DNA of 64,000 nt, from NCBI GenBank assembly GCA_009777485.1, contig WRLT01000006.1:1-64000 (forward strand), in the 5' to 3' direction. Below the pieces are notes generated by a model, which had not been told where the DNA came from, made no database searches, and worked only from the letters and a program-made list of their open reading frames with translations. A program made the translations under genes and the position numbers. This stretch comes from Bacillota bacterium. Lineage in GTDB: Bacteria > Bacillota > Clostridia > Christensenellales > Pumilibacteraceae. Below, piece after piece: positions 55,520-64,000 of the stretch; position 1 is the stretch's first letter; every line of letters starts with the position of its first letter.

Positions 55520-57915
55520 ACCGCACCTCCGCGCCCCGCGCTTATGTACTTATATATGGCTGATTCTGTTAAATCCGCGTTTACGCCTTGCACGATTTTA
55601 ACGCCGAATGCTCTTTCTTCTTTGATAAAGTCGATTAGCTTTAATTCGTTAAATACTAGTAAGGCGGCGATAAAACCGCTTGCGCAAATAGGTTTTTCGG
55701 CGCGGGCTTTGATTGCTTTATAAAAACTGAATACGTTTGTGCCGATAACATCGCGGTGTTGGCGTAAAAGCTCGTAATAGTAGCCGAATGTTTCACGGGA
55801 GGGCTGAATATCTTGTAAAAAATCCGCTGAGTTATCGGTATGCGGTATATAAATCTTTGCCTTAGTGCGGCGGTTTAGATACGGAATAAGTCCGTCTCCG
55901 ACGGGAGAATCTAAGAAAATAATTTTTGTGTAATTGGATAAATCGGGCAGACTGTCAAACACGGGGCTTACGATAATGCGGTTAAAATTGTTGGCAGCGG
56001 CGGCATACATAAATTCGTGCAATAAAAACCGCAAGGTGTGCGTACCGATAAACTTTGCGTAAGACGCTTCGCTGCCCGCTATAAGCAGAGTGCCGTAAAT
56101 ATTATCGCTTAACAGCTTGTCTAGCTGTTTGGGCAGATATTTTTCGGAGGCGGACTCGGCGGATTTTTTAAGAGAAATGTTTTTAAAGAAATTTGCGCGC
56201 GCGATGTCGTCATCGATATACAGCGCAGAGGGCGCAATGCCCTTTAATATGGTTTTGGGGCTTTCTTTTTTGCCGAAGGTATTTACCGAAATTTCTACCG
56301 CCGCCTGCTTTTCGTCCGCGCCTAATAAGAATTGGTTTTGGTGGTAGTGGTTAAACGCCATAATCGACAGCCCTTTTTGCGTAGTAATGTGGGTATGCCG
56401 ATAATTGCTTTTGCACGGCGCAATAGACGCGCCGCTTAAGTTTAATCTAAAAACGGGGCGCGGATTAGAATGCCCAAACGGCTCTAACAGCGACAGCGAT
56501 TTTGCGAATTCTAAGTTGATTTCTTCTTCTGAAACGTCGATATCGTAATCGACACTCGGCAAAAATTCTGCATCGGGTGTATCCTTTAACAATTCGGACA
56601 GCTTAGTGCGGAATGCGTTGATTTGTTCTTTTTCGATAGCAAAGCCTGCCGCTTGACTGTGTCCGCCGTATTCCACTAACAAATCCGCGCATTTTTGCAG
56701 CAATTCGTATACGTTGATATTGCCGAAGCCGCGGCAGGTTCCTTTATACACGGAAGAATCTTGCGCGTTTGCGCCCGCGCCGACTACGATAAACGCAGGC
56801 CGCTTATAATCTCCCGCGATGCGCGCCGCTAAAATGCCTGTAATTCCTTTTTCCCATGCCGGATGCGACAATACGATTGCGCGGTTATTAACTAAATCCT
56901 CGCTTTGAAGGTCTACAACCGCCTCGTTATACATTTCTTCACACAGTGCCTTGCGCTTTACATTATCCTCGTTGATTTGCTGAATAACTTCTTGTATTTT
57001 AGCGGGGTCGGCGGAGGTAACTAATTCGAACGCGCGGTACGCATCGCCCATTCTGCCTGCGGCGTTTATGCGGGGCGCGATTTTATAGGCGACGTCTTGG
57101 CTTGAAATTTCTTCGTCTAGCTCTTGCTCTTTATACAGCGCGGCAAGCCCTTTGCAGGTAAGGTTGGCTTTATTAAGCCCTAATTTTACGATTACCCTGT
57201 TTTCGTCTAACAGCGGAACTAAATCGGCAACGGTTGCAACGGCGGCAAGGTCTATGTAGCGCATAGCGGCGTCTAGTCCGCCGTGCGCCGCTACTAGTTT
57301 AAAGGCGACGCCCGCGCCGCATAAATAATTTATGGGATAGCCGCAAGAAGGCATTTTAGGGTTTACTATGATACATTCGGGTACTTCGCTAGAAATTTCG
57401 TGGTGGTCGGTTACGATAATATCTACGCCTAAATCTAAAACATGCGCAACCTCTGCCTTTCCGGATATGCCGCAGTCGCAGGTGATAATTAAATCCGGCT
57501 CTGCCTCCTCGATAATGCGCTCTAAGCTTTCGATGTTTAAGCCGTAGCCCTCGCTTAGTCTGGACGGGATATGCGGATAAACCTCTAAGCCCTTAGAAAC
57601 TAAGTATAGGGTTAGTATTGCCGTAGCGCAAACACCGTCTGCATCGTAATCGCCGTATATTACAACTTTTTCTTTATTTTCTACCGCTTGGCTGATACGC
57701 GCTACTGCCTCGCGCATTCCCTGCATTAAAAAGGGGTCGTGAAAATCCTTTGTCGCGGGATTTAAAAAGCTTTGAATACTTTGCACAGAGGTAAGCCCGC
57801 GCGAAAATAATAACTCGGTCGTTTTTGCGGGTAAGCCTAACGCCTTGCTTACTGCTACCATCTCTGCACGCTGTGCATCGATTTTTGCGTTGCGCTGTAT
57901 AAAGCTGAAATTCAT
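55516..57915 (-). CDS. recJ: Single-stranded-DNA-specific exonuclease RecJ
   Basis: DHH family motifs: YGDYDADGVCAT near residue 86, CDCGISG near 145 and VTDHHEIS near 166. A DHHA1 part with GHSQAAGFAI lies near 420. A further C-terminal domain (about 560-799) is typical of the longer Firmicute RecJ. It degrades single-stranded DNA 5' to 3' in recombination and mismatch repair. The gene overlaps rel by 4 bases. Confidence 0.95.
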   Translation of the reverse strand: MNFSFIQRNAKIDAQRAEMVAVSKALGLPAKTTELLFSRGLTSVQSIQSFLNPATKDFHDPFLMQGMREAVARISQAVENKEKVVIYGDYDADGVCATAILTLYLVSKGLEVYPHIPSRLSEGYGLNIESLERIIEEAEPDLIITCDCGISGKAEVAHVLDLGVDIIVTDHHEISSEVPECIIVNPKMPSCGYPINYLCGAGVAFKLVAAHGGLDAAMRYIDLAAVATVADLVPLLDENRVIVKLGLNKANLTCKGLAALYKEQELDEEISSQDVAYKIAPRINAAGRMGDAYRAFELVTSADPAKIQEVIQQINEDNVKRKALCEEMYNEAVVDLQSEDLVNNRAIVLSHPAWEKGITGILAARIAGDYKRPAFIVVGAGANAQDSSVYKGTCRGFGNINVYELLQKCADLLVEYGGHSQAAGFAIEKEQINAFRTKLSELLKDTPDAEFLPSVDYDIDVSEEEINLEFAKSLSLLEPFGHSNPRPVFRLNLSGASIAPCKSNYRHTHITTQKGLSIMAFNHYHQNQFLLGADEKQAAVEISVNTFGKKESPKTILKGIAPSALYIDDDIARANFFKNISLKKSAESASEKYLPKQLDKLLSDNIYGTLLIAGSEASYAKFIGTHTLRFLLHEFMYAAAANNFNRIIVSPVFDSLPDLSNYTKIIFLDSPVGDGLIPYLNRRTKAKIYIPHTDNSADFLQDIQPSRETFGYYYELLRQHRDVIGTNVFSFYKAIKARAEKPICASGFIAALLVFNELKLIDFIKEERAFGVKIVQGVNADLTESAIYKYISAGRGGAV

Positions 57916-57969
57916 AGCTTTTAGCGTTTCCTCCTACTTTGTGCGGCGTAAATAATTTATATTGAGTTA

Positions 57970-58097
57970 AGGCTGTCTTAAATTTGAGTGCAAGTTGTGC
58001 AACAGTTTATTTTTTTGCGCGTGCCGCGTACCTTGATGTACGCAAACGTGCAAAAAAATAAAGCGTAGCGCAAATCGCGCCAAATTTAAGACAGCCT
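57970..58097. repeat. 128-bp MITE-like palindromic element between secF and recJ
   Basis: The ends AGGCTGTCTTAAATTTG (57970-57986) and its exact reverse complement (58081-58097) are perfect 17-bp inverted repeats. An inner perfect pair TTTATTTTTTTGC (58006-58018) and GCAAAAAAATAAA (58050-58062) continues the symmetry, with a small central hairpin. It has no coding capacity. It lies in the secF-recJ gap. Confidence 0.85.
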
Positions 58098-58106
58098 CAT
58101 CGTTTT

Positions 58107-59441
58107 TTATGTGATTGGTGTTTGCAGTACAACAGGTTCTGCGGAGTCGTCTGAAAGGAGTGCATTTTTAGCGTTTAGCTTTTTAAATCTGCGCCGCTTA
58201 ATGGTACTCCAAATAGAAGGCAGAATGGTAAGTGAGGAGAATGTTCCTGCGATTAAGCCGAATATGATAGGCAATGCGAATACTTGTATGGAGGGTACGC
58301 CGATTAACGCAATTACGGCTATGGGCAGTAAGGTGGTTAAGGACGCGGCTAACGAACGCACTAATACGGCGCGGACGGATTGGTTGGCTATTTTGTTGGG
58401 GTCGTACGGCTTGCCGCCTAAGGGTTTTAGGCGGTCCCGCACACGGTCGAACATAATAATGGTATTGTTTATGGAATAGCCTAGCAAGGTGATTAGCGCG
58501 GCTATAAACGTTGCGCCGATTTCCACGTGGAAAATTACCATAAGCGCAAACATAACAAGCAAATCGTGCAAGAGGGATAAAATGGTGGATACGCCCATTG
58601 CAACCTCAAAACGGAATGCGATATACACTAGCATTAAGGTTAACGCAAGCGCAAGTGCTAAAAACGAATTGATTAGTAATTCCGAACTGATTACCGCTTC
58701 GGTTGAGTCGCCCTCGGTTGCTTGTCCTCCGTGTGTATCGGGAATGGTAAAACGCGCTATGATTTTTTCTGTCATTTCCGCCGTTGCACCCGTTACGCTT
58801 ACCGTAAGGGTTTTGCCGTCCTCTGAAACGGCTATGTCGGTTATAGCAATTTCGTCGTCTGTTAAGGCGGCGGCAATAAGCTCTTGCTGAATATCCGTTT
58901 TTTCACCTTGCACATTTTCGAAGAAACGCTTTATGGTATCGGTGTATACGGCAGTAAAGGAACTTTCTTGCTGATTAAAGGTAACGGCGGGCAAAAATAC
59001 AAACAGCTTTTCTTCTAACTCCTCGCGGAACCGTTCGTTTACCTCGCTCATGAGTTGGTCGTTGTTGCGGCTTTCTCTTAATGCGCGGTAACGGATATAG
59101 ATAGACGCGTCCGCGCCCTCGCCTTGATGGATAATATCCCTTGCGCGAATCTCTAAGCCGTATGTGTTGCCTTCCTCGTCGGCAAGGTTTTCGGCAATTT
59201 CTATAATTTGCCGTTCGTATTGCGGAAAGGTATCTTCGGTTAGCTTGGTAGATAGGTTGACGGTTATGGTGTAACCGCCCGCAAAATCCATAGACAGGTT
59301 AAATGCAGAACCGAAAACCGCGTACCAAATACCGCCGAAAATAAAAGCCAGTGCAACGATTGCGGCAGGGATAATGTACCAAATCTTGCGTTTTTCGACT
59401 ACTTTGGGTTCTTTTTTAAATAGTGCGGAAAGAAGTTTCAT
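58107..59441 (-). CDS. secF: Protein translocase subunit SecF, 444 aa
   Basis: An N-terminal membrane segment (about 20-45) and FAGGYTITVNLS follow the SecF pattern (DFxGG). An external domain comes next, then five membrane segments from about 260 to 420 with GYSINNTIIMFDRVRD near 335. Works with SecD in proton-driven late export. The external domain is longer than in short SecF forms. It overlaps secD by 1 base. Confidence 0.93.
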   Translation of the reverse strand: MKLLSALFKKEPKVVEKRKIWYIIPAAIVALAFIFGGIWYAVFGSAFNLSMDFAGGYTITVNLSTKLTEDTFPQYERQIIEIAENLADEEGNTYGLEIRARDIIHQGEGADASIYIRYRALRESRNNDQLMSEVNERFREELEEKLFVFLPAVTFNQQESSFTAVYTDTIKRFFENVQGEKTDIQQELIAAALTDDEIAITDIAVSEDGKTLTVSVTGATAEMTEKIIARFTIPDTHGGQATEGDSTEAVISSELLINSFLALALALTLMLVYIAFRFEVAMGVSTILSLLHDLLVMFALMVIFHVEIGATFIAALITLLGYSINNTIIMFDRVRDRLKPLGGKPYDPNKIANQSVRAVLVRSLAASLTTLLPIAVIALIGVPSIQVFALPIIFGLIAGTFSSLTILPSIWSTIKRRRFKKLNAKNALLSDDSAEPVVLQTPIT

Positions 59442-60859
59442 TATACTACCCCTCCGTCTGCTGTGCGTTGTATTTTTTTGCTGTCTTTAATCATTTTTTT
59501 CTTTTCTTCCGCTTTCGCCTCTACTTCTAAGATGGCAACGTCTGTTTGGTCGGGCTGTAAGTTTTCGAACCCTTTGCCGCGTTTTAAGCCGAACATTTTA
59601 GCGTTGGTGGAGTTAAGCGGCAATACCCATTTTACAAATCTTCCGATAAGAACTAAATTTACAAACATCGCCAGTACGACGCCGACAAGCAAGGTAAGCG
59701 CGAAGCTTTGAATGGCGCCCATGCCGAAGCTTGAACCGAAAATCAATAAGACTACCGCCGCGATAACGGTGGTGGTGTCTGCGTCGAAAATCGCGCCGAA
59801 TGATTTTTTAATGCCCGCGTATGCGGATGCCTTTATCGACTTTCCGTTTCTGTACTCGTCTTTTATGCGCTCGAACATAATAATATTACCGTCTACCATC
59901 ATGCCTAAGCTGAGTAGAATACCCGCTATGCCCGGCAGGGTTAGTTGTACCCACGGCAGTGCGGCTAAGAAGAACAGCATAAGCACCGCGTATAAAAGCA
60001 AGGTAAGTGCCGAAAGCACACCGAAACTCCTATAAAAGACGCACATAAACACCATAAGCAGAATCAGCGCGATAATGCCCGCGATTAGCCCCAGTGTTAG
60101 CGCACGCGCGCCTAACGTGGGCGGCATAACGGCGGTATCTATACGGTTTAGTTTTACGGAGAATTGGCCTGCCGTGATTTGGTCGGCTAGCTCTTGCGCC
60201 GCAGCTTGATCGCGCATGCCCGTGATAATTGCGCGGCCGTTTGATATAGTAGTGTTGATAGAGGGTGCGGATATTGTGCTGGTTTGTCCGCCTACGGTAG
60301 CCCGTATTTCGATGCTTTGACCGTGTTTATCGGGTGCGGTTGCATCGGCAAAGCGGCGTGTGCCCTCGCTGTTAAGCGAAAGATGTACTACATAGCCGCC
60401 GCTTTCGCTGTCGAAGCCCGCTTGCGCGCGGGTTACATGCGTACCCGTAATAACGATGTCGCCGTTTTCGGCAACAAATTCAAGCGTTGCAGGCTCACCT
60501 ATCAGACGCAAAATTTCGGAGGGGTCGTCTATATCGGGAATTTCTACACGCAGACGGTTGTTGCCTTGACGCACAACGGTTGCTTCGGAATAGCCTTTGC
60601 TCATTAACATGTTTTGCAGCATTAATCTAGTGCCGTTCATTTGCTCGGAGGTTACGGTTTGTGTTCTTCCTCCGTCATTGGGTTCGGCCTCATAAACCGC
60701 GTATACGCCGCCGCGTAAATCTAAGCCTAATTTGATAGTTCCCGCAAAACCCTTAAATGTATTCATGCCTAACGGTATGCGGACAAACGAAAGAATCAGC
60801 CCGATTAACAAAATCGCGCCTAATATAGAGAATTTTACGATGGAGGATTTTTTCTTCAT
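59441..60859 (-). CDS. secD: Protein translocase subunit SecD, 472 aa
   Basis: An N-terminal membrane segment, then LGLDLRGGVYAVYEAE (DLxGG motif) near residue 45, the external P1-type domain, and a C-terminal membrane block with GMMVDGNIIMFERIKDE near 325. The basic tail has KAEEKKKMIKDSKK. Standard length. Upstream of secF in one operon. Confidence 0.95.
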   Translation of the reverse strand: MKKKSSIVKFSILGAILLIGLILSFVRIPLGMNTFKGFAGTIKLGLDLRGGVYAVYEAEPNDGGRTQTVTSEQMNGTRLMLQNMLMSKGYSEATVVRQGNNRLRVEIPDIDDPSEILRLIGEPATLEFVAENGDIVITGTHVTRAQAGFDSESGGYVVHLSLNSEGTRRFADATAPDKHGQSIEIRATVGGQTSTISAPSINTTISNGRAIITGMRDQAAAQELADQITAGQFSVKLNRIDTAVMPPTLGARALTLGLIAGIIALILLMVFMCVFYRSFGVLSALTLLLYAVLMLFFLAALPWVQLTLPGIAGILLSLGMMVDGNIIMFERIKDEYRNGKSIKASAYAGIKKSFGAIFDADTTTVIAAVVLLIFGSSFGMGAIQSFALTLLVGVVLAMFVNLVLIGRFVKWVLPLNSTNAKMFGLKRGKGFENLQPDQTDVAILEVEAKAEEKKKMIKDSKKIQRTADGGVV

Positions 60860-60977
60860 TAGAACTCCTTTACAGCAATACTTGTCTATTATATAACAAT
60901 TTGCATTCTTACGTCAAACAAAAAACAACGGTATTCAACATATTAAATAGTGTATTTTTAAAAAATTTGGTTTAAAG

Positions 60978-62306
60978 CTAATCGTTTTCGATTGCGTATA
61001 CCGCCAGCGCGCACTCAATCCGCTTTTTCATAAGCGTACAAGAGAGTGTATCGGGTTGGGTCAGATTTCCGTAAAGCTTAACCGAACTTGCCGCGCAGCC
61101 GCCGCTGCAATAGTATTTTGCCCAGCACTGCGTACACTCTTTTTTTGCGCGGACGTGGTTATTGCGGCTAAACAATAGGGGCACTTGCTTGTCGTATCGA
61201 TTTTTTGTAACGTCGCCGATTTGGTAGGCTGGTTCGCCGATAAAGCGATGGCACGGGTATACTGCCCCGTCGGGCGTAACGGCAATGTACGCACACCCCG
61301 CGCCGCAGCTGCGTATTCTTTTATGCTCGCACGGGCCGTTATAAATATCTAGATTGAAGTGGAAAAAGTTTACATAGTCGCCCGATGCTCTGCGCTGTAC
61401 GTACTGCTTAGCTAAGCTTTCGTATTCGGCGCAAAGCTGTTGCAACATATCTTCTTTAACGGCAAGCGGATGATTGGGAGGTAATACGACAGGCTCGACG
61501 GATACGTTTTTAAATCCGTAATCGAACAGTGCTAGTACATCTTGGGCAAAGTCGGGGTTTTTTGCGGTGAATGTGCCGCGAATAAAGTATTGCTGAACGC
61601 CGCGTTTTTCACAGAAATTTTTTGCGTTTGCAAGGGCAGTTTTAAACGTATTTGCGCCGCGTACTGAATTATGAACCTCCTCGCGCCCGTCTATACTTAA
61701 TACCACATTATCTGCCTCGCGGTTAAGGTATTCGGCCGCTGCTTCGTCTAGCAGCATGGCGTTGGTGGTAACGGTAAAGAGAAATTTTTTGCCGTGCTTT
61801 TTTTCTTTGCTGCGCGCGTATGCGACGGTTTGCTTAACGACGTCGAAATTAAGCAGGGGCTCGCCGCCGAAAAAATCAACTTCTAGATTGACTAAGTTTC
61901 CTGATTTTGCAAGCAAGTAATCGATGGCGGCTTGGGCGGTTTGGATACCCATATCCTGTGCATTTTCTAGGTAACCGTCTGCAAAGCAGTACGAGCATTT
62001 TAAGTTGCAGCGGTGGCTTACATTTAAACAAACCGATTTAATGCGCCCGTCGAATTCGGGCGGCTCACTTAAAGGCGCGCGCGAAAATAAAACACTTTCG
62101 CGAATCAGCGCGTCTACTTCGCGCTGCGCCTCTTGAATGTCGGCTTGGGTGTAGTGCGCGGTACGAGAAAATTCCCCCGCCGCTTTTGGCGCGAGAGAAT
62201 TTTTACGCTCGATAATTTTTTGGCCTAGCTCGCTTACTTCAAACAGCGAACCGCTTTCGGTATCGACTGCAAAGCGGCGGCCTAGACAGCTGAATGTGTG
62301 TACCAT
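60978..62306 (-). CDS. scfB: Radical SAM thioether maturase of the SCIFF peptide
   Basis: The radical SAM motif C100-x3-C104-x2-C107 lies in SHRCNLKCSYCFADG. A SPASM domain near the C-terminus has RSCGAGCAY and ECTQCWAKYYCSGGCAAS, holding two further iron-sulfur clusters. The N-terminal RiPP recognition part includes FAVDTESGSLFEVSE. It makes thioether cross-links in the SCIFF peptide encoded just upstream. The pair lies next to secD, as in most Clostridia. Confidence 0.95.
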   Translation of the reverse strand: MVHTFSCLGRRFAVDTESGSLFEVSELGQKIIERKNSLAPKAAGEFSRTAHYTQADIQEAQREVDALIRESVLFSRAPLSEPPEFDGRIKSVCLNVSHRCNLKCSYCFADGYLENAQDMGIQTAQAAIDYLLAKSGNLVNLEVDFFGGEPLLNFDVVKQTVAYARSKEKKHGKKFLFTVTTNAMLLDEAAAEYLNREADNVVLSIDGREEVHNSVRGANTFKTALANAKNFCEKRGVQQYFIRGTFTAKNPDFAQDVLALFDYGFKNVSVEPVVLPPNHPLAVKEDMLQQLCAEYESLAKQYVQRRASGDYVNFFHFNLDIYNGPCEHKRIRSCGAGCAYIAVTPDGAVYPCHRFIGEPAYQIGDVTKNRYDKQVPLLFSRNNHVRAKKECTQCWAKYYCSGGCAASSVKLYGNLTQPDTLSCTLMKKRIECALAVYAIEND

Positions 62307-62330
62307 AGCTTTTTTCTCTTAGTGAAAAAT

Positions 62331-62492
62331 TTAGTTGGGTTTTTTGTTAAGCTTGCTTAGCTTTTCGCAGGACAGATTGCCTACTGTGCAGCTTGTTTTG
62401 CAAGCGGATTGACACGCGCTGCGGCACTCTCCGCAACCTGTTTCGGGGCCGCGTTTAATGGTGTTTTGCGCAATAATTTTAATGTGTTTCAT
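62331..62492 (-). CDS. scfA: SCIFF ribosomal peptide precursor, 53 aa
   Basis: AGGAG lies 7 bases before the ATG. The core TGCGECRSACQSACKTSC contains five of the six cysteines of the family (positions 20, 23, 27, 31, 35), with the sixth at 42. This is the typical pattern for six cysteines in forty-five residues. The C-terminal tail (KLSKLNKKPN) is longer than usual. It is too short for many gene callers. Its biological role is unknown, though it is nearly universal in Clostridia. Confidence 0.95.
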   Translation of the reverse strand: MKHIKIIAQNTIKRGPETGCGECRSACQSACKTSCTVGNLSCEKLSKLNKKPN

Positions 62493-62583
62493 TTTGTATC
62501 TCCTAATGCCCGAAGTATATCGGGTATTTGTCCGCTATCATTATATTCCAAAAAACGGAATAAATCAAGTAAAATAGGGCTGT

Positions 62584-63000
62584 TTATTTATTTTTCTTAG
62601 AACGGACTAAGTTTGAGATAATGCCGCTTATCAGCCCCGAAACCGCGCCGAGTGCGATATCGTTAAGCACGTTAAGCCCGAAAGTGAATTGCGCGCCGTT
62701 TAGCAGTGAAAAAATAACGAACGCCAGCAGTACGTACACAATACCTACGATAAGCCCGCGCAGCCAGCCGTTACGCGGCAGTCTTAAACAAATTAAGCAC
62801 GCGACTAAAATACTAACGCCTTTAATTACTTGATTGATAATCGGGATTGCGTTGGTAGAAATGTTTAGCAGCCTAATCAGCAACGCAAGCAGCAATATCG
62901 CGGCAAGCGAAATAATAACCGCTACAACAACCGCCCTTATGGCTTCGGATATGTAGTGCTTGGCGGTAGGGTTTGCAACAATCTCTTTTTTTCTCCTCAT
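62584..63000 (-). CDS. TIGR04086 family membrane protein, 138 aa
   Basis: Four predicted membrane segments (about 21-42, 52-68, 76-100, 108-127). The start at 63000 (MRRKKEIVAN) is preferred over 63078, which would add an odd N-terminus. Members of this family (YrzE type) are often found near scfA/scfB and secD in Clostridia, as here. Function unknown. Confidence 0.8.
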   Translation of the reverse strand: MRRKKEIVANPTAKHYISEAIRAVVVAVIISLAAILLLALLIRLLNISTNAIPIINQVIKGVSILVACLICLRLPRNGWLRGLIVGIVYVLLAFVIFSLLNGAQFTFGLNVLNDIALGAVSGLISGIISNLVRSKKNK

Positions 63001-63070
63001 AAAAAACCTTGTCCTCCACACGGTGATACCTATATGTATGCAAAAAGCTTGCGCGATAGAACGGGATTTT

Positions 63071-63207
63071 ACTGACAACTTACAACTGTATTGAAAATCA
63101 CGAAGTACGAATTTCGGCTAAAATAATTAAATAAAATAAATAGCAATAAATTGTACTTCGTGATTTTAGGGTACAGTTGTCAATTGTCGGTTTAGTTGTC
63201 AGTTGTT
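63071..63207. repeat. MITE-like inverted repeat upstream of the Fic gene
   Basis: AAAATCACGAAGTAC (63094-63108) is the exact reverse complement of 63153-63167. Further out ACAACTGTA (63082-63090) pairs with TACAGTTGT (63172-63180), and ACTGACAAC (63071-63079) with GTTGTCAGT (63195-63203). The centre is A/T rich. No coding capacity. Confidence 0.75.
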
Positions 63208-63252
63208 AAGTTATGTCTGTGCGCATTTTTGGGTGTGGGCGCGTCTTGTTGC

Positions 63253-63281
63253 TTGACAAAGCACCCTATGCTTGATATAAT
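63253..63281 (+). promoter_or_regulatory. Consensus promoter giving a leaderless transcript
   Basis: TTGACA (63253-63258) and TATAAT (63276-63281), spacing 17, both exact consensus. The ATG of the Fic gene starts 7 bases after the -10 box, where transcription would normally begin. No ribosome binding site is present. Confidence 0.85.
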
Positions 63282-63287
63282 AATTAT

Positions 63288-64000
63288 ATGGACTTTTCAA
63301 GGATTGACCAATTAAAATTTGATGTGGATAAGGCGCGGCCGTTTGAGGGTGATTTACTTAAAGAATTGCACGCATATTTTCGCGTAGGTTTAACGTATTC
63401 GTCTAATGCGTTAGAGGGCAACTCCTTAACAATAAACGAAACAAAGATACTCTTAGAAGACGGCTTGACTGTTGGCGGCAAACCTTTGCGCGATACGTTT
63501 GAGGCGTTAGGACACGCAAAGGCGTATGACTTTATGTTTTCGCTTTTGCGCCAACACAAAATAACCCAAAAAGATATACTAGCCATGCACAAGCTGTTTT
63601 ATTCTGACATTGATGCGGAGCAAGCAGGAGTATACCGCAATCGCGCCGTATTTATCACCGGCTCGGAATATCCTGTTACGGCAATAAAAGACATTCAAAA
63701 GGAAATGAACGCGTTTATACAATGGATTGACGCAGAACGCGAAAATTATCATGCGGTTGAATTTGCCGCCCTACTGCATAAAAAGTTTGTGTTTATTCAC
63801 CCGTTTATTGACGGCAACGGGAGGCTTTCTAGGTTGCTTATGAATACTGTCTTAATTCAGCGCGGCTATATGCTTGCGATTATTCCGCCTATCTTGCGCA
63901 GTGAATATATAAAGCTGCTAGAAAAGGCGCGTACAGACGATAGACCGTTTATACAATTTATAGCCGATAGAGTTTACGAAACAACAAAAGACGTTAAAAG
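63288..64000 (+). CDS. Fic family protein (3' end outside window)
   Basis: At least 237 residues are visible. The catalytic motif HPFIDGNGRLSR (HPFxDGNGR) is near residue 170, so AMP-transfer activity is expected. SSNALEGNSL near residue 40 fits the inhibitory helix motif (S/T)xxxE(G/N) at the N-terminal side, typical of class II Fic proteins. A DinB-like or HTH C-terminal domain may lie beyond the edge. The start has no ribosome binding site and follows the promoter directly. Confidence 0.92.
   Translation, partial: MDFSRIDQLKFDVDKARPFEGDLLKELHAYFRVGLTYSSNALEGNSLTINETKILLEDGLTVGGKPLRDTFEALGHAKAYDFMFSLLRQHKITQKDILAMHKLFYSDIDAEQAGVYRNRAVFITGSEYPVTAIKDIQKEMNAFIQWIDAERENYHAVEFAALLHKKFVFIHPFIDGNGRLSRLLMNTVLIQRGYMLAIIPPILRSEYIKLLEKARTDDRPFIQFIADRVYETTKDVK

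Overview
The window suggests a spore-forming, anaerobic clostridial Firmicute, probably an uncultivated lineage. The evidence is a dipicolinate synthase pair (dpaA/dpaB), the sporulation gene yunB, the SCIFF peptide with its radical-SAM maturase next to secDF, and Firmicute gene neighbourhoods: rpsO-pnp-ylxY-mlpA, rpmB/asp23/fakA, and secD-secF-recJ-rel-MBL-hemZ. The species cannot be named from sequence alone.

Region 1 (1 to about 20.3 kb) is the right part of an integrative mobile element; its left end lies outside the window. About 27 small genes, all on the + strand and mostly unrecognised, run from 274 to 14232 with tight or overlapping junctions. They include DpnD/PcfM-like and YodL-like proteins, zinc-ribbon proteins and a DUF4942 DNA methyltransferase. 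They are followed by a YkgJ-type cysteine-cluster protein, a sigma-70-like factor, a coiled-coil protein, a MazF-type toxin and three proteins of the tyrosine-recombinase fold. One of the three has lost catalytic residues and looks like an SPbeta MrpR-type repressor. A 17-bp-arm palindrome brackets the -10 box of the sigma-factor promoter exactly, and single copies of its half-site sit in the promoters of the degenerate recombinase and of the terminal integrase. This looks like a compact regulatory switch. At 4765-4844 the element carries an 80-nt RNA gene that is a complete tmRNA tRNA-like domain (G3-U70 pair, GGTTTCGAC D-loop motif, T arm, encoded CCA) joined by a short stem, with no tag reading frame and no pseudoknots. 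A further foldable RNA region follows it. This is the strongest novelty in the window.

Region 2 (20.4-30.2 kb, all minus strand) starts with accessory chromosomal genes: an internally deleted isochorismatase-like pseudogene, a PhnB-like VOC protein, an XRE regulator with zinc ribbon, an MmcQ/YjbR-phosphotransferase fusion, a GyrI-like protein, 3-methyladenine DNA glycosylase I, a DUF3781 protein and a flavin-type oxidase. Then comes a lipid cluster (acyl carrier protein, acyl-activating enzyme, PlsC-type acyltransferase, FakA, Asp23) that looks like a split version of the Aas acyl-recycling enzyme.

Region 3 (30.3-42.1 kb) holds rpmB, a tocopherol-cyclase-like protein, a SulP transporter, an AsnB paralogue without its glutaminase cysteine, dpaA/dpaB, an M50-like membrane protease, an InlB-repeat lipoprotein, leuS and a YefM-YoeB module with a recognisable TGTACA operator.

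Region 4 (42.1-64 kb) holds a five-tRNA cluster (Gly, Arg, His, Gln, Lys), yunB, dUTPase, the mlpA-ylxY-pnp-rpsO block, a BspA-type leucine-rich lipoprotein, hemZ, an MBL hydrolase, rel, recJ, secF, secD, the SCIFF maturase and SCIFF peptide, a TIGR04086 membrane protein and, at the right edge, a Fic protein that appears to be expressed from a leaderless mRNA. Two MITE-like palindromic elements lie between genes here.
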